Shown one piece after another: positions 1 through 9,193 of a stretch of DNA of 64,000 bases. Both the position numbers and the translations under genes were made by a program. Position 1 is the first letter of the stretch, and each line of letters begins with the position of its first letter. This stretch comes from Sphingomonas sp. Leaf34 (lineage in GTDB: Bacteria > Pseudomonadota > Alphaproteobacteria > Sphingomonadales > Sphingomonadaceae), in the NCBI RefSeq assembly GCF_001421805.1, contig NZ_LMLC01000005.1, positions 526,389-590,388 of the forward strand, written 5' to 3'. Under the pieces are notes generated by a model. That model searched no databases. It was not told the DNA's origin and saw only the letters and a list, made by a program, of their open reading frames with translations.

Positions 1-1726
1 CCCGGCTTTCGACATAGTTCGCGGTGATCGACAGGTCCTTTGCCGACCACGGCTTCAGCGTCAGCCCGACTTTCTTGACGTGGTTGTTATCCGAGACGAG
101 CCCGGGATTCCCGCCGCTGATCGTCGTGACGGTCGCTGTCGTGCCGCGGACGTAATCGAAGATACGGACGTTGGGCGTAATGATCGACGGGTTGCCGAGC
201 TGTTGCGCGGTCGGTGCCTCGTCGGTGTCGGTGACCGATGCGATGACGCGCACGCCTTCGATCGGCGACCAGTTCGCACCATAGCCGAGCGTGGTCAGCG
301 TGCCGAAGTCGGACAGATGATCCGCAGCGAGATTGAAGTTCGCCGACAGCGTGCCGAGGAACGGCAGCACGTCCCTCGACCGGCTTGTCAGCGGCAGGTC
401 GACATTGACCTGGCCGTTGACGGTATCGCGTGACACCTGGCCGCGCTGTGTCAGGCCCGCACGATAGGAACGGCTGTCGAAATCCGCGGTCTGCCCCCCG
501 AACTTTATCGTCGTCGAGACCGCGCCCGCGGGCAGGCTGAAGAGATTGCCGTTCGCCACCGCATTGATCTCGCCGGTGTTCTGCGTCGCATAAGCGCGGT
601 TGCCGGCGGCGGCGCCGATATCGCCGGTGGTGAGGCGCGCGAACGGGTTGGCAGTCGGATCGCCAGCCCTGAGCCGTGCCTGGAACGCGCTGGCATCCAC
701 CCCATTCTCGGTAAAAGTCTGCGTGTCGCTGCGGTCGTAATTACCCGTGACGTTCCAGCGCCACGTGCCGACATCGCCGTTAAGCGTGGTGCCGAGATGC
801 GCCGCGATCGATGACGTGCGCTGGGTGAGCGGCAGAAAGCCATCGTCGTTGAGCGCCCGGTACAGCGGGGTGGCGCCGCCGAGGTCGAGCGTCGCGACGG
901 GCAGGCCGTTGCGGCTGCGGCTGTCGGTCGATTCGAGGCGGCCGTTGATCGTCGCCCCGACGTTGCCGAAGATGTTGCGTGCATACACGCTGTTCACGGT
1001 AAAGGTGCTGCTGGCCGACTGGAGCGTGCGGAACGGCCGCTGATCGACGATCGCATTGTCCGCGCCGACCGCACTGGTCGCGGTCGGCGCGGGGGCCGTG
1101 ATATCGCGCTCGGCCTCGGTCAGCGCCGAGGTCGAGCTGTATTCCGCATGCAGGTTGACGCGGCGGTCGCGCGCGATGCTGAGCAGGTCGAGCTTGCCAT
1201 TCGGGGACGTGCTGCCGCCTTCGGTGGGCATCTTGTCGACGGCCTCGGCGGTTACCGCGCGGAAGCGGCGGCGCAGGACGAAGTTCACGACCTTCTGGTC
1301 CGCGCGATAGCCGTATTTGAGCGCGACCTCCTCGGGCAGGATTTCGACGCGCTGGATCGCCTCGGTCGGGATGTCGCGGATTTCCGAGAAGCTGGAGATC
1401 CGGCGGCCGTTGAGCAACACGACCGGCGCGCCACCGCTGCCGCGACCGCTGGTGGTCTGCGGACTGAGTTCATTCAGCAGGTCGGAGATCGAGCTGACGC
1501 CGTAGGATCGGATTTCCGCCTGGCCCAGCGTCTGGTCGGGCGGAATGTCGCCGATCACCGCGCCGGGCAGTTTGCGCGATCCGGTGACGACGATCTCCTC
1601 GGACTCGGCGCCCTCGTCCTGCTCCGCCGCCTGCGCGGCGGGAGTGGTCGCGGGTCGCGATGGCGCGGTTTGCGCCGCCGCCATCGCGGGCAGGCTCACC
1701 GCCAGAACCAGACCCAGTTTACGCAT
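1..1726 (-). CDS. TonB-dependent outer-membrane receptor (3' end beyond the window)
   Basis: Outer-membrane active transporter, energised by TonB, that would import a bulky or scarce substrate; the substrate is not readable. The product starts with a signal peptide (MRKLGLVLAVSLPAMAAAQ) and an acidic linker leading to a TonB-box-like EEIVVTGSR. The plug domain follows (SISDLLNELSP, VVLLNGRRIS, IQRVEILPEEVALKYG) and then a long beta-barrel region rich in alternating polar and aromatic residues. The frame is open from the start to the left edge (575 codons), so the C-terminal barrel is missing. A GGGTGACG-like ribosome site precedes the ATG. It lies 84 bp downstream of a sugar permease on the same strand, which suggests, without proving, a carbohydrate or glycoside substrate. 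Confidence 0.93.
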   Translation of the reverse strand, partial: MRKLGLVLAVSLPAMAAAQTAPSRPATTPAAQAAEQDEGAESEEIVVTGSRKLPGAVIGDIPPDQTLGQAEIRSYGVSSISDLLNELSPQTTSGRGSGGAPVVLLNGRRISSFSEIRDIPTEAIQRVEILPEEVALKYGYRADQKVVNFVLRRRFRAVTAEAVDKMPTEGGSTSPNGKLDLLSIARDRRVNLHAEYSSTSALTEAERDITAPAPTATSAVGADNAIVDQRPFRTLQSASSTFTVNSVYARNIFGNVGATINGRLESTDSRSRNGLPVATLDLGGATPLYRALNDDGFLPLTQRTSSIAAHLGTTLNGDVGTWRWNVTGNYDRSDTQTFTENGVDASAFQARLRAGDPTANPFARLTTGDIGAAAGNRAYATQNTGEINAVANGNLFSLPAGAVSTTIKFGGQTADFDSRSYRAGLTQRGQVSRDTVNGQVNVDLPLTSRSRDVLPFLGTLSANFNLAADHLSDFGTLTTLGYGANWSPIEGVRVIASVTDTDEAPTAQQLGNPSIITPNVRIFDYVRGTTATVTTISGGNPGLVSDNNHVKKVGLTLKPWSAKDLSITANYVESR

Positions 1727-1810
1727 ACTCGTCACCCCGAGGATCGACCGTCGACCCGGTGTTCCCCCTAGCCGAGAATTGTCGCAGGACTATGCCGGTT
1801 CGACGACCGA

Positions 1811-3133
1811 TCAGCGCGCCATCAGCGCGTCCATCTCCTCGAGCGGTACGCCCTTCGTCTCGGGGAAGTAGAGGAACACCGTCACGAACTGCACCGCCAT
1901 CATCGCGGCGAAGAACAGGAAGGGTAGCCCTGCCGACCATGCCGCGGCGATCGGGAAGACCTGCGCGATCACCGCGTTCCAGCCCCAATGGCTCGACGAG
2001 CCGATACTCGAGCCGCGCGCACGTACATTCTGCGGGAACACCTCCGAGATATAGACCCAGATCACCGCACCCGAGCCGGGGGCGAAGAACATGATGAAGA
2101 CGATCAGCGACGGCAGCAGCAGCCAGCCCGGCAGCACGCCGAGCAGCGCCAGCCCGCCGACGGTGAGCGCGGCGGTCATCCCCGCCGAGCCCCATAGCAG
2201 CAGCGTCCGCCGTCCGATCCGGTCGATCAGCAGCATCCCGAGCAGCGTGAAGACCATGTTGGCGACGCCGATCATCACCGCCTGCAGGTCCGGCGACAGG
2301 CTGCCGCCAGACGCCTTGAAGATGTCGTTGAGGTAATAGAGGAACGCGTTGATGCCGCTGAACTGGTTGAACATCGCAACCAGGAAGGCGAGCGTGATCG
2401 GCTTGCGGTGTCGCATCCAGGAGAGCGACGAATCGCCCTTGGGCGCATCGAGGTCGGCGCGCGCGACGTCCGGACTCATGCCGACCAGCGCGAGCACCTG
2501 CTTCGCCTCCGCGTCGCGCCGCTTGGCAAGCAGCCAGCGCGGCGAGTTCGGAATGCGGAAGAGGAGCGCAAAGAACACCAGCGACGGTGCCACGAAGGTC
2601 CCCAGCTTCCACCGCCACTCGACATCGCCCAGGTCGAGCGCGCCGATGATCGCGTTCGAGACATAGGCGAGCAGGATGCCGAGAATGACCGCAAACTGGA
2701 ACCCGCCGACCATCTTGCCGCGCTGTGCCGGCGGTGCGAGTTCGGCGATATAAGCGGGTGCGAGCACCGACGAACCGCCGATCGCGATGCCGTTGATGAA
2801 GCGGAAGCCGATGAAACTGTGCCAGTTCCATGCCAGCGCGCAACCAAGCGCGGTGACCACGTAGAGGAAGGCGAGCATCCGCAACACGTTGCGGCTGCCG
2901 TAGCGATCGCCGAGCGTCCCCACGAACAGCGCGCCGATCAGCGTACCCCAAAGTGCCGACGAGACGGTAAAGCCGAGCCACGCCTCGCTGAGCGCGAATT
3001 TCGCCTTCAGCGCGCCGGTGACGCCGGCGATCACCGCGGTATCGAACCCGAACAACAGGCCCGCCAGCGCGGCGGTGGCGATGCTCGCGATCAGGACCGT
3101 ACCGGGGCGGGTCGTCGGTGGCTGTGCGCTCAT
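1811..3133 (-). CDS. Sugar porter family MFS transporter
   Basis: Inner-membrane sugar:proton symporter or facilitator of the XylE/GalP/GLUT family, 440 residues with about 12 membrane helices. Family signatures seen: the first-helix GFDTAVIAG, RFINGIAIGGSSVLAPAYIAE after helix 4 (sugar-transport signature region), SPRWLL in the central loop, the QxxG-type FNQFSGINAFLYY, and the terminal PETKG. The chosen start gives MSAQPPTTRP, just before helix 1; a longer in-frame start 69 bp upstream adds a basic, non-conserved stretch. Its position upstream of a TonB-dependent receptor suggests the pair moves one sugar across both membranes. Which sugar cannot be told from sequence. Confidence 0.93.
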   Translation of the reverse strand: MSAQPPTTRPGTVLIASIATAALAGLLFGFDTAVIAGVTGALKAKFALSEAWLGFTVSSALWGTLIGALFVGTLGDRYGSRNVLRMLAFLYVVTALGCALAWNWHSFIGFRFINGIAIGGSSVLAPAYIAELAPPAQRGKMVGGFQFAVILGILLAYVSNAIIGALDLGDVEWRWKLGTFVAPSLVFFALLFRIPNSPRWLLAKRRDAEAKQVLALVGMSPDVARADLDAPKGDSSLSWMRHRKPITLAFLVAMFNQFSGINAFLYYLNDIFKASGGSLSPDLQAVMIGVANMVFTLLGMLLIDRIGRRTLLLWGSAGMTAALTVGGLALLGVLPGWLLLPSLIVFIMFFAPGSGAVIWVYISEVFPQNVRARGSSIGSSSHWGWNAVIAQVFPIAAAWSAGLPFLFFAAMMAVQFVTVFLYFPETKGVPLEEMDALMAR

Positions 3134-3307
3134 GCGCGGCGGGTTCCGGGGGAAGCGTCCATGCCCCCGTTTCGAACAGTTCGCGGTTTGCGGCAAGGCC
3201 ACTGCACGCCGTTTCAGACAGCAAAAACACCCGTATCAAGTCTTTGAAGGCGCGTTAACGACTTGGCCCCTAGCCCATCCCGGCGACAGGGGCGAAGGGG
3301 CGAGACG

Positions 3308-4324
3308 TTGACGACCGGATTGACGAAACTGCTGTTCGCCGCCGCCTGCGTCGCACCATCCCCGGCATGGGCGGCGTGTACCGTCGCCAATACCGGGCCG
3401 ACCTCGATCGGCAGCTATCCCTCGTCGACGATACAGGCGGGCACCGCGATCTACGCGAAAGTGCCGGCCGGGTTCGACTGCGCCGACGCGATCCTGACGG
3501 CGCTGAGCGGCGACAGCCTGAGCGTCACCGCTACCAGCACGCAAGCGTTCAAGCTGACCTCCGCCACCACCGGCAGCAGCGTCAGCTATGTGCTCGCCGC
3601 CGACAGCGCCGCGACCAAGCCGATCACGCCCGGCACCAGATTCTTTTATCTGAACGGCACGCTCATCAACCTGCTTGGGCTGCTCGGCAACAGCGTCCGC
3701 AACGTCCCGATCTACGTCAAACCCACCGCCACGGCGGAGATTGCACCGGGCACCTATACGGGCAATTTCCAGCTCGCCTGGGAGTGGAAGCTGTGCACGG
3801 TCGGCGTCGCGGTCTGCCTTGGCTCGACGCAGAGCACGGGACCGGTGACCGCGACGGTGTCGATCACCATGGTCGTGCAGGCCAAGCCGGTCGGGGTCGT
3901 CATCACCACGCGCACGACCTGGGACCCGCAGTCGACGACGGTCAATCCGCGCGCCATCCCGGGCAGCAAACAGCGCACGTCGATCACGCTGAGCAACCCC
4001 AACATCGTCGCGGTCGACGCCAATACGCTCGCCGTCGTCGTGCCGACGCCGACGCGCGGGGCGATCGCACTCGACGGCGACGGAACCGCCTCGACGGCCT
4101 ATCTCGTTCCCACGGAAGGATCCCCCGCCTCGTCGCTCGGCGCCACCTACACCGCGCCAGGGAGCACGACCGACGACGTCGATTTCTCGTCGGACAACGG
4201 CGCCACCTGGACCTATGATCCGACGACCGCGCCGAAGGCGGTCACCACTGTCCGCGTCCGCCCGCGTGGCACGATGGCGGCGGGATCGAGCTTCAGCGTG
4301 TCGTTGCCCTATGCGCTGTTCTAA
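3308..4324 (+). CDS. Secreted protein with spore coat U-like domain
   Basis: Probably an exported structural or surface protein of the spore coat U/Csu-pilin superfamily; function unknown. Start chosen at TTG because a GAAGGGG ribosome site lies just upstream and the signal peptide (LTTGLTKLLFAAACVAPSPAWA) then begins correctly; an ATG 45 bp upstream would put charged residues ahead of it. The mature protein begins ACTVANTGPTSIGSYPS, the usual N-terminal cysteine/beta-strand start of this fold, and the first domain ends near residue 195 with the strand TATVSITMVVQ. The last 140 residues form a second beta-rich domain (SSDNGATWTYDP, VRVRPRGTMAAGSSF). No chaperone or usher gene is adjacent, so it is an orphan. 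Its stop overlaps the stop of the convergent MscS gene by four bases. Confidence 0.6.
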   Translation: MTTGLTKLLFAAACVAPSPAWAACTVANTGPTSIGSYPSSTIQAGTAIYAKVPAGFDCADAILTALSGDSLSVTATSTQAFKLTSATTGSSVSYVLAADSAATKPITPGTRFFYLNGTLINLLGLLGNSVRNVPIYVKPTATAEIAPGTYTGNFQLAWEWKLCTVGVAVCLGSTQSTGPVTATVSITMVVQAKPVGVVITTRTTWDPQSTTVNPRAIPGSKQRTSITLSNPNIVAVDANTLAVVVPTPTRGAIALDGDGTASTAYLVPTEGSPASSLGATYTAPGSTTDDVDFSSDNGATWTYDPTTAPKAVTTVRVRPRGTMAAGSSFSVSLPYALF

Positions 4325-6714
4325 CCGGAATTATCGTCCCCGGCCTGCGGGGTCGGGGCGAACGACCCGACCAGCTCCATCTTGGTCGCGGTTGTCCCCA
4401 CCTCGATCCCCGCCTCGCGGAACTGGCGGAGCAGCGTGAACAGCAGTTCGCTGCGGATCGGATAGGCATCGCGCGGGCTCGCCACATAGGCAAAGCAGTT
4501 GAACTTGGCGCGGCCGGCGTCGATCGAATCGATGAACACCTTCGCCTCCGGGTCGTCGAGCACCTCGTGCTTGTCTGCGAACGCGGCGAACAACATGGTG
4601 CGCACGGCATCGAGATCCTCTTCGAGCGGGACCGAGAATTGCAGCTGGATGCGGCCTAGAGGGGCGGCCAGCGTCATGTTCTGGATCGTCTTGGTGATCA
4701 GCTCTGAATTGGGCACGATCAGCGTCGATCGATCCGCCACCTGGATCTCGGTTGAGCGGACGTTGATCCGTTTCACGTCGCCCTCCATGTTGCCGATCCG
4801 GACGAGATCGCCGATCTTGACCGGGCGTTCGGCGAGCAGGATCAGGCCGGAGACGAAGTTCTGCGTGATCGCCTGGAGGCCGAAGCCGATCCCGACCGAC
4901 AGCGCGCCTAGCACGACCGCGAGCTTTTCCATGCCGATGCCGAGCGCCCCGAGCGACCACAGCACCGCGGCGATGATCCCGGCATAGCGCGCGACCATCG
5001 TCACCGAATTCTGCGCGCCCGCATCCATCGCGGTCGTCGGCAGGTAGCTGTTCACCAGCCAATGCTGCAGCCCGCGCATGATCGCGAGCGCGACGAACAG
5101 CACCGCGAGCGAGCGCAGCACCGCGCCCGGCGAGATCGTGACCTGGCCGATCGTGATGCCGTTCGCGACCGTCCCGAACAGTTCGAACGCCGAGCCGACG
5201 CCCGCGCCGAACGGGGCCATGACCGCGCCGACCGCCAGCATGATCAGCAACAGCCGCAGCACCGCGGACAGCAGCACGCCGATCTGGTCGACGGTCTTGT
5301 TGTCGACGCCGAAACCGCTGTTGGCCGAGCGGCCGAGGCGGTTGCCGCTCGACAGCAAGGTCCGGCAGGCGTCGTCGGTGAAGGTCATCATCAAGTACAG
5401 GCTCGCCCCGACGATCGCGCCCCAGACCAGCCATGTCGCGACCTTCAGCGCAAAATTCACATAGCCGATCAGCCCGGCGATCAGCGCGACGATCAGAACC
5501 AGCCAGACGAGCGTCGCGACGATCGCGAGCAGCGTGTTGCGCGCGGGTTTGGTCGGATCGGGCAGCGCGGCGGCGCGCAGCCGGCCAAGCGTGACGAGGA
5601 TCGCGCCGAGCAGGACGATGTGCAACAGCGCGACGACCGCGTTGGCCGCGCTCGATGCGGGCGCGCTGACGCCGATCAGCGTGTTGGTCGCGATCAGCAA
5701 TTGGCCGCCGAAGATCAGCGCAGCCGCCATCCAGCTATACGGCCTGAGCGCCTGCGCGGCGGCGTCGCCGATCGGCAGCAGCCGCCACGTCGGCTGGCTC
5801 CGCAGCAGCAGCGCGCCGCCCAGCGACGAGACGAACGCGCAGAACCACGAGATCCCGACGAAGATCGCGCCGAACCGGCTCCACGCGGGCGTGACGAGCC
5901 CGCCCCAGCGCAGCGACGCGACGATCGCCCACGCCGCAAACCCCGGCAGTGCGGTCCCGATCACCACCAGCCACAACGCATAGGCCGAGCGGCGCAGCCG
6001 GCCGCCGGGCGTGTGATTGGCCGCATAGCGACGCCCGACGCCGTGCAGCCAGCGCCGCAGCGGGATGATCAGGACGAGCGCCGCCAGCAGCCCGACTAGC
6101 AGGCCGGTGCCCGCGCGCGTATCGAACCGCGCCGCGAACTGGCGCAGTTCGGTGGTGGCGAACCGCGTGAGCCGCGCGGTGTCGCGCGGCAGGTGATCGA
6201 TGATCGCCGCCCACAGCGTCGGCGACAGCGGCGAGCCGGTGTTCTCGGACAGTTGCTGGCCGAGCTCCTCCGCCTCGGCCGCGCCGATATCGTCGATCTG
6301 CTGCTTGGCCTCGATCCCGATCAGCTTGGCGCGCTTGATCGCCGAGTCGATCGCCGACTGGCTCTGTGCGAGGAGCCGGCGCTGCTGGCGGATCTCGGGC
6401 GCCTCGACCACGCCCGGCGTCGCCGCGCCGAGTTCGGCAACGCGCGCCTGCACTAGCGCCATCTCGGGGGTCAGCGTGCGGACCGCGTCGGCGGCGGTGG
6501 TCTGCACCGCCTGCGCACGATCGCGCAACGCCTGGCGCGCCTTGTCGTCGCGTGCCGCCGGCGTGGCATCGTCGATCGCCTGGAGCTCGGCCGAAGCCCG
6601 GGTGAGGCCGGCGGCGACGGTCGCGACCCTGGTCTCGTTTTGCGCGGCGGCGGGGAGTGCGGTGATCGCGGCGACCGCGAGGAGCAGCGCGGCAAGGTAA
6701 CGGAGGAGAGTCAT
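4321..6714 (-). CDS. Large MscS-family mechanosensitive channel with DUF3772-type periplasmic region
   Basis: Inner-membrane tension-gated channel that would release solutes on hypo-osmotic shock. The 797-residue product has a signal peptide (LLRYLAALLLAVAAITALPAAAQ), a periplasmic helical region of about 200 residues rich in Ala, Glu and Gln (DUF3772-like, inferred), several extra membrane helices, and a C-terminal MscS module. The module shows the pore helix and beta-domain signature (GIGFGLQAITQNFVSGLILL, ERPVKIGDLVRIG, RSTLIVPNSELI). E. coli MscS has 286 residues, so this is the long MscK/YbiO-type architecture. The start chosen places ATG at the signal peptide; an upstream in-frame start adds 28 unlikely residues. 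Confidence 0.92.
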   Translation of the reverse strand: MTLLRYLAALLLAVAAITALPAAAQNETRVATVAAGLTRASAELQAIDDATPAARDDKARQALRDRAQAVQTTAADAVRTLTPEMALVQARVAELGAATPGVVEAPEIRQQRRLLAQSQSAIDSAIKRAKLIGIEAKQQIDDIGAAEAEELGQQLSENTGSPLSPTLWAAIIDHLPRDTARLTRFATTELRQFAARFDTRAGTGLLVGLLAALVLIIPLRRWLHGVGRRYAANHTPGGRLRRSAYALWLVVIGTALPGFAAWAIVASLRWGGLVTPAWSRFGAIFVGISWFCAFVSSLGGALLLRSQPTWRLLPIGDAAAQALRPYSWMAAALIFGGQLLIATNTLIGVSAPASSAANAVVALLHIVLLGAILVTLGRLRAAALPDPTKPARNTLLAIVATLVWLVLIVALIAGLIGYVNFALKVATWLVWGAIVGASLYLMMTFTDDACRTLLSSGNRLGRSANSGFGVDNKTVDQIGVLLSAVLRLLLIMLAVGAVMAPFGAGVGSAFELFGTVANGITIGQVTISPGAVLRSLAVLFVALAIMRGLQHWLVNSYLPTTAMDAGAQNSVTMVARYAGIIAAVLWSLGALGIGMEKLAVVLGALSVGIGFGLQAITQNFVSGLILLAERPVKIGDLVRIGNMEGDVKRINVRSTEIQVADRSTLIVPNSELITKTIQNMTLAAPLGRIQLQFSVPLEEDLDAVRTMLFAAFADKHEVLDDPEAKVFIDSIDAGRAKFNCFAYVASPRDAYPIRSELLFTLLRQFREAGIEVGTTATKMELVGSFAPTPQAGDDNSG

Positions 6715-6799
6715 CCGGGGTGCTTTACAGCGCTGGGCGGGTAAACGGGAGGGGGCGGCGGAATCACCAGGCCAAGATGCACGCCGCTGCCCTCGCAAA

Positions 6800-6907
6800 C
6801 ACCACCCCGGCGAAGGCCGGGGCCCAATTGGGGGCCGATAATGGTGAAAGTCGGCGTGCCGTCACAAGGGCCTTACCACTTGGGCCCCGGCCTTCGCCGG
6901 GGTGGTG
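6800..6907. repeat. Family A palindromic repeat
   Basis: Two inverted arms of about 27 bp (CCCCGGCGAAGGCCGGGG followed by CCCAATTGG, and the reverse) around a loop of roughly 45 bp. Each arm is itself a small hairpin. The element lies between the tandem genes for the MscS channel and PccA. The 339 bp gap holds this, the next element and nothing else recognised. Confidence 0.85.
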
Positions 6908-6951
6908 TTCCTATGGGGGCGTGGTCGCGAAATACAGACGCCCACCCCCTT

Positions 6952-7004
6952 GTTCTCCCGCGAAGGCGGGAGCCCAGACTGGGTCCCCGCCTTCGCGGGG
7001 AAAC
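6952..7004. repeat. Family B palindromic repeat
   Basis: Short palindrome with arms of the form TCCCGCGAAGGCGGGAGCCCAG and a very small central loop (ACT). It stands 50 bp from the pccA stop and could act as a transcript 3' end or stabiliser; this is inference. Confidence 0.8.
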
Positions 7005-7053
7005 ACATTGCGCCCCCGTCACCCCGGCCTAGACCCGGCCCGCTCGCGCGCGC

Positions 7054-9138
7054 TCAGTCGAGTTCGAGGATCACCTGGTCGACCGCAAGGCTGTCGCCGG
7101 TCTTCGCCGCGACCGACTTGACCGTGCCGGTCTTCTCGGCGCGCAGGATGTTCTCCATCTTCATCGCCTCGACCACCGCGAGCGGCTGCCCCGCCTCGAC
7201 TTTGTCGCCCGCCGCGACGTCGAGTCGGACCAGCAGCCCCGGCATCGGGCAGATCAGGAACTTCGACAGATCGGGCGCGACCTTCTCGATCATGTGCGCG
7301 GTATAGGGGGCGACGCGCGCCGGCAGCACGCGCGCGACGTGGCTCGCGCCCCGCGTGGTGAGCTTGAAGCCCGCGCGCGCCTTGGCGATGCGGATCGTCA
7401 GATGCTCGTCGCCATCGACTCCGTGACCGTCGGCGACCACCATCCGGTCGCCGGGCGTGTATTCGAGCGACAGGTCGAGGTCCTCGCCGTCGACCGCGAT
7501 GCCGTCGGTCGAAACGCTTACCGCATGGTCGATCTTGTCGATCGTCACCGACCAGTCGGCGGGCGGGCGGAGGCGCTTGCCGAGTTGGCCGTCGATACGG
7601 CGCGCACGGTCGGCCTCCGCCGTGGCGGCGAAGGCGGCGACCGCGGCGAGCGTCTTGAGCAAGCCGGCATCGGCGGGCGCACCGTGGAAGCCGTCGGGAT
7701 ATTCCTCGGCGATGAAGCCGGTGGTGAGCGCGCCCGACTGGAAGCGCGGGTGCTGCATGATCGCCGACAGGAAATCGATGTTGTTGCCCGGCCCCTCGAG
7801 CTCGAACGCATCGAGCGCGGCGATCTGCGCGGCGATCGCGGCGTCGCGGGTGGGGGCCCAGGTGATGAGCTTGGCGATCATCGGGTCGTAGAACATGCTG
7901 ACCTCGCCGCCCTCGCGGACGCCGTCGTCGACGCGGACGCGGGGTTCGGCGGACTCCGCGCCTCCCACCCCGTTCGTGCTGAGCGCAGTCGAAGCACCTT
8001 CGCGCGAGCCATGCCCTTCGACTTCGCTCAGGGCGAACGGGAGAGGCGGGTTGTACCGGACCAAACGCCCGATGCTCGGCAGGAAGCCGCGATACGGGTC
8101 CTCGGCGTACACCCGGTTCTCGATCGACCAGCCGTTGAGCTTCACGTCGTCCTGCGAAAAGCCGAGCGGCTCGCCGGCGGCGACGCGGATCATCAGTTCG
8201 ACCAGATCGAGCCCGGTGATCTCCTCGGTCACCGGATGCTCCACCTGGAGCCGGGTGTTCATCTCGAGGAAGTAGAACCCCTCCCCCGTCGTATCCGCCC
8301 CCGACACGATCAGCTCGACCGTCCCGGCGGAATAATAGCCGACCGCGCGCGCCAGCGCGACCGCCTGCTCGCCCATGGCTTTGCGCATCTTGGGCGTGAC
8401 GAACGGCGACGGCGCCTCCTCGACGACCTTCTGGTGCCGCCGCTGGATCGAGCATTCGCGCTCGTTGAGATAGATGATGTTGCCGTGCTGATCGCCGATC
8501 AGCTGGATCTCGATATGCCGCGGGCTTTCGATGAATTTCTCGATGAACACGCGGTCATCGCCGAACGACGCCAGCCCCTCGCGCTTGGTCGCCTCGAAGC
8601 CTTCGCGGACGTCCTGCTCGCTATAGGCCAGGCGCATGCCCTTGCCGCCGCCGCCCGCCGATGCCTTCATCATCACCGGATAGCCGATGCCGCCTGCGAT
8701 CTCGACCGCGTGATCGGTGCTGTCGATTTCGCCGAGATAGCCCGGGACGACGTTGACGCCCGCCGCCTTGGCGAGCTTCTTCGATTCGATCTTGTCGCCC
8801 ATCGCGGCGATCGCGGCCGGCGGTGGCCCGACGAACGCGATGCCCGCCTCGGCGCACGCCAGCGCGAAACTCTCGCGCTCGGACAGGAAGCCGTAACCGG
8901 GGTGGATGCAGTCCGCGCCCGTCTCCTTGGCGGCGAGCAGGATCAGCTCGGCCTTGAGATAGCTGTCGGCGGCGGGTGCCGGCCCGAGCCGGACCGCCTC
9001 ATCCGCCATCAGGACGTGCGGGCTGCGCGAATCGGCATCGGAGTAGACCGCGACGGTCTTGATGCCCATCGCCTTGGCGGTCCGCATGACCCGACACGCG
9101 ATCTCGCCGCGATTGGCGACCAGGATTTTCTTGAACAT
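7054..9138 (-). CDS. pccA: Propionyl/acetyl-CoA carboxylase, biotin carboxylase (alpha) subunit
   Basis: Carries the biotin carboxylase and biotin carrier functions of an acyl-CoA carboxylase; with PccB it turns propionyl-CoA into methylmalonyl-CoA. Seen in order: biotin carboxylase N-domain (KKILVANRGEIACRV), ATP-grasp glycine loop (KASAGGGGKGMRLA), EMNTRLQVEHPVTE, and the biotin attachment site EAMKMENIL near residue 656. Propionyl-CoA is preferred as substrate because mutase, epimerase and pccB lie in the same cluster. At 694 residues it is about 26 longer than expected. The excess is residues 366-391, encoded by an inserted family C palindrome that keeps the frame and lies between the carboxylase core (ends SIGRLVRYNPP) and VRVDDGVREGG. 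Confidence 0.95.
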   Translation of the reverse strand: MFKKILVANRGEIACRVMRTAKAMGIKTVAVYSDADSRSPHVLMADEAVRLGPAPAADSYLKAELILLAAKETGADCIHPGYGFLSERESFALACAEAGIAFVGPPPAAIAAMGDKIESKKLAKAAGVNVVPGYLGEIDSTDHAVEIAGGIGYPVMMKASAGGGGKGMRLAYSEQDVREGFEATKREGLASFGDDRVFIEKFIESPRHIEIQLIGDQHGNIIYLNERECSIQRRHQKVVEEAPSPFVTPKMRKAMGEQAVALARAVGYYSAGTVELIVSGADTTGEGFYFLEMNTRLQVEHPVTEEITGLDLVELMIRVAAGEPLGFSQDDVKLNGWSIENRVYAEDPYRGFLPSIGRLVRYNPPLPFALSEVEGHGSREGASTALSTNGVGGAESAEPRVRVDDGVREGGEVSMFYDPMIAKLITWAPTRDAAIAAQIAALDAFELEGPGNNIDFLSAIMQHPRFQSGALTTGFIAEEYPDGFHGAPADAGLLKTLAAVAAFAATAEADRARRIDGQLGKRLRPPADWSVTIDKIDHAVSVSTDGIAVDGEDLDLSLEYTPGDRMVVADGHGVDGDEHLTIRIAKARAGFKLTTRGASHVARVLPARVAPYTAHMIEKVAPDLSKFLICPMPGLLVRLDVAAGDKVEAGQPLAVVEAMKMENILRAEKTGTVKSVAAKTGDSLAVDQVILELD
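7965..8042. repeat. Family C palindrome inside pccA, frame kept
   Basis: Inverted arms (CCGTTCGTGCTGAGC, then GTCGAAG, against CTTCGAC, then GCTCAGGGCGAACGG) lie wholly within the pccA coding sequence. The span is about 78 bp, or 26 codons, with no stop in the pccA frame. A second copy of the same family lies between the chorismate mutase and trmJ genes. Confidence 0.85.
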
Positions 9139-9193
9139 CTCTCGCCCTACTCTGTGCCGTCTCCCCGGACATGGCCCGGGTGCGGACTTGGGG

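Noticed and set aside
1719..3239. 506-codon frame overlapping the sugar permease
   Set aside because: Arg/Gly/Ala-rich shadow of the real gene; the permease frame has all family motifs.
6800..7004. Repeat pairs as a CRISPR array
   Set aside because: Only two different palindromes, no regular spacer, no cas genes anywhere in the window.
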